This document shows positions 58,932 to 59,074 of a DNA stretch of 59,074 bases, piece by piece. The stretch spans positions 1-59,074 of the forward strand of contig JADZEI010000053.1 of NCBI GenBank assembly GCA_020850615.1, read 5' to 3'. Made by a program: the position numbers and the translations under genes. Numbering within the stretch: the stretch's first letter is position 1; each line of letters begins with the position of its first letter. The notes under the pieces were generated by a model. It saw nothing but the letters and a program-made list of their open reading frames with translations, was not told the origin of the DNA and did no database searches. This DNA comes from Dehalococcoidia bacterium. Lineage in GTDB: Bacteria > Chloroflexota > Dehalococcoidia > Tepidiformales > Tepidiformaceae.

Positions 58932-59008
58932 GGCGCGTTCGTCTAGTGGCCCAGGACGCCGCCCTTTCAAGGCGGAGATCAGGGGTTCGAATCCCCTACG
59001 CGCTACCA
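58932..59008 (+). tRNA. tRNA-Glu (UUC)
   Basis: The acceptor stem is GGCGCGT/ACGCGCT with a G-T first pair. The anticodon stem is CCGCC/GGCGG with the loop CTTTCAA (anticodon TTC), and the T-arm is CAGGGGTTCGAATCCCCT. The discriminator is A and CCA is encoded at 59006-59008. A T-run follows. The 190 bases before it and the last 66 bases of the window show no gene. Confidence 0.95.
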
Positions 59009-59074
59009 CTTTTTCGAACCTGCGGGAGCCATAACGTACCTCCTAAACCTCCCGCAAATGCTCAGGCACCTTAG

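Overview
The window is about 59 kb of very GC-rich bacterial chromosome, roughly 70% G+C by eye. It holds about 55 genes, two tRNAs and an unusually rich set of intergenic repeats. The gene content suggests a Chloroflexota bacterium, possibly of the Tepidiforma/Dehalococcoidia type. The pointers are an F420-dependent glucose-6-phosphate-dehydrogenase-like enzyme, an aldehyde:ferredoxin oxidoreductase, a SpoIIIAA/Ycf45-like R3H ATPase, a type 2 isoleucyl-tRNA synthetase behind a transcriptional T-box, and many Pro/Thr-linker lipoproteins. This placement is inference from gene content, not from a marker gene.

Layout. 1-0.8 kb: the edge of an IS3-like element and a Doc-type toxin-antitoxin pair. 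0.9-6.4 kb: F420 enzyme, aldehyde ferredoxin oxidoreductase and a KimA-like permease. 6.5-9.3 kb: small minus-strand genes and an exo/endonuclease/phosphatase-fold lipoprotein. 9.2-13.1 kb: promoter, T-box leader, ileS and terminator. 13.1-17.1 kb: thiolase, lipoprotein, fatty acid hydroxylase and acyl-CoA dehydrogenase. 17.2-21.2 kb: a DUF433/DUF5615 pair, an exported toroid-like protein, a MarC-like protein and a bactofilin-like membrane protein. 21.2-25.5 kb: a CAWC mini-protein, a PdxT-DUF2087 fusion, a GNAT-like protein, the R3H ATPase and tRNA-Thr. 25.8-31.9 kb: RlmB-like methyltransferase, ComF, DUF4180, ORF6N, phosphoesterase, glycosyltransferase, three tandem antitoxin-like genes and an orphan response regulator. 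32.3-34.7 kb: an ABC exporter and RNase HI. 35-41.4 kb: anchored and exported proteins and a PadR-linked membrane operon. 41.6-47.4 kb: a short UvrA homologue and an 810-residue eCIS-cargo-like protein bounded by repeat islands. 47.4-51.1 kb: an acetyltransferase and a CopC/CopD/cytochrome c copper locus. 51.3-59 kb: enoyl-CoA hydratase, glycosyltransferase, sugar aminotransferase, an Ala/Gly/Val-repeat protein, a second CAWC mini-protein, a RodZ-like protein and tRNA-Glu.

The most striking signal is not a gene. At least ten intergenic spots carry short tandem tracts with a strict 7-bp period (8 bp at one locus). They fall into several unrelated sequence families, sit at gene boundaries, and often occur as inverted pairs around 80-330 bp. 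One such pair is nested inside the ileS T-box leader, between stem I and stem III. Three further repeat classes coexist: CCCTCACC-type hairpins, a composite GC-palindrome island family, and a palindrome shared between an ORF6N coding sequence and a terminator-like intergenic hairpin. The isoleucyl-tRNA synthetase carries the swapped active-site signature GIHH instead of HxGH, the variant linked to extreme mupirocin resistance in type 2 enzymes.
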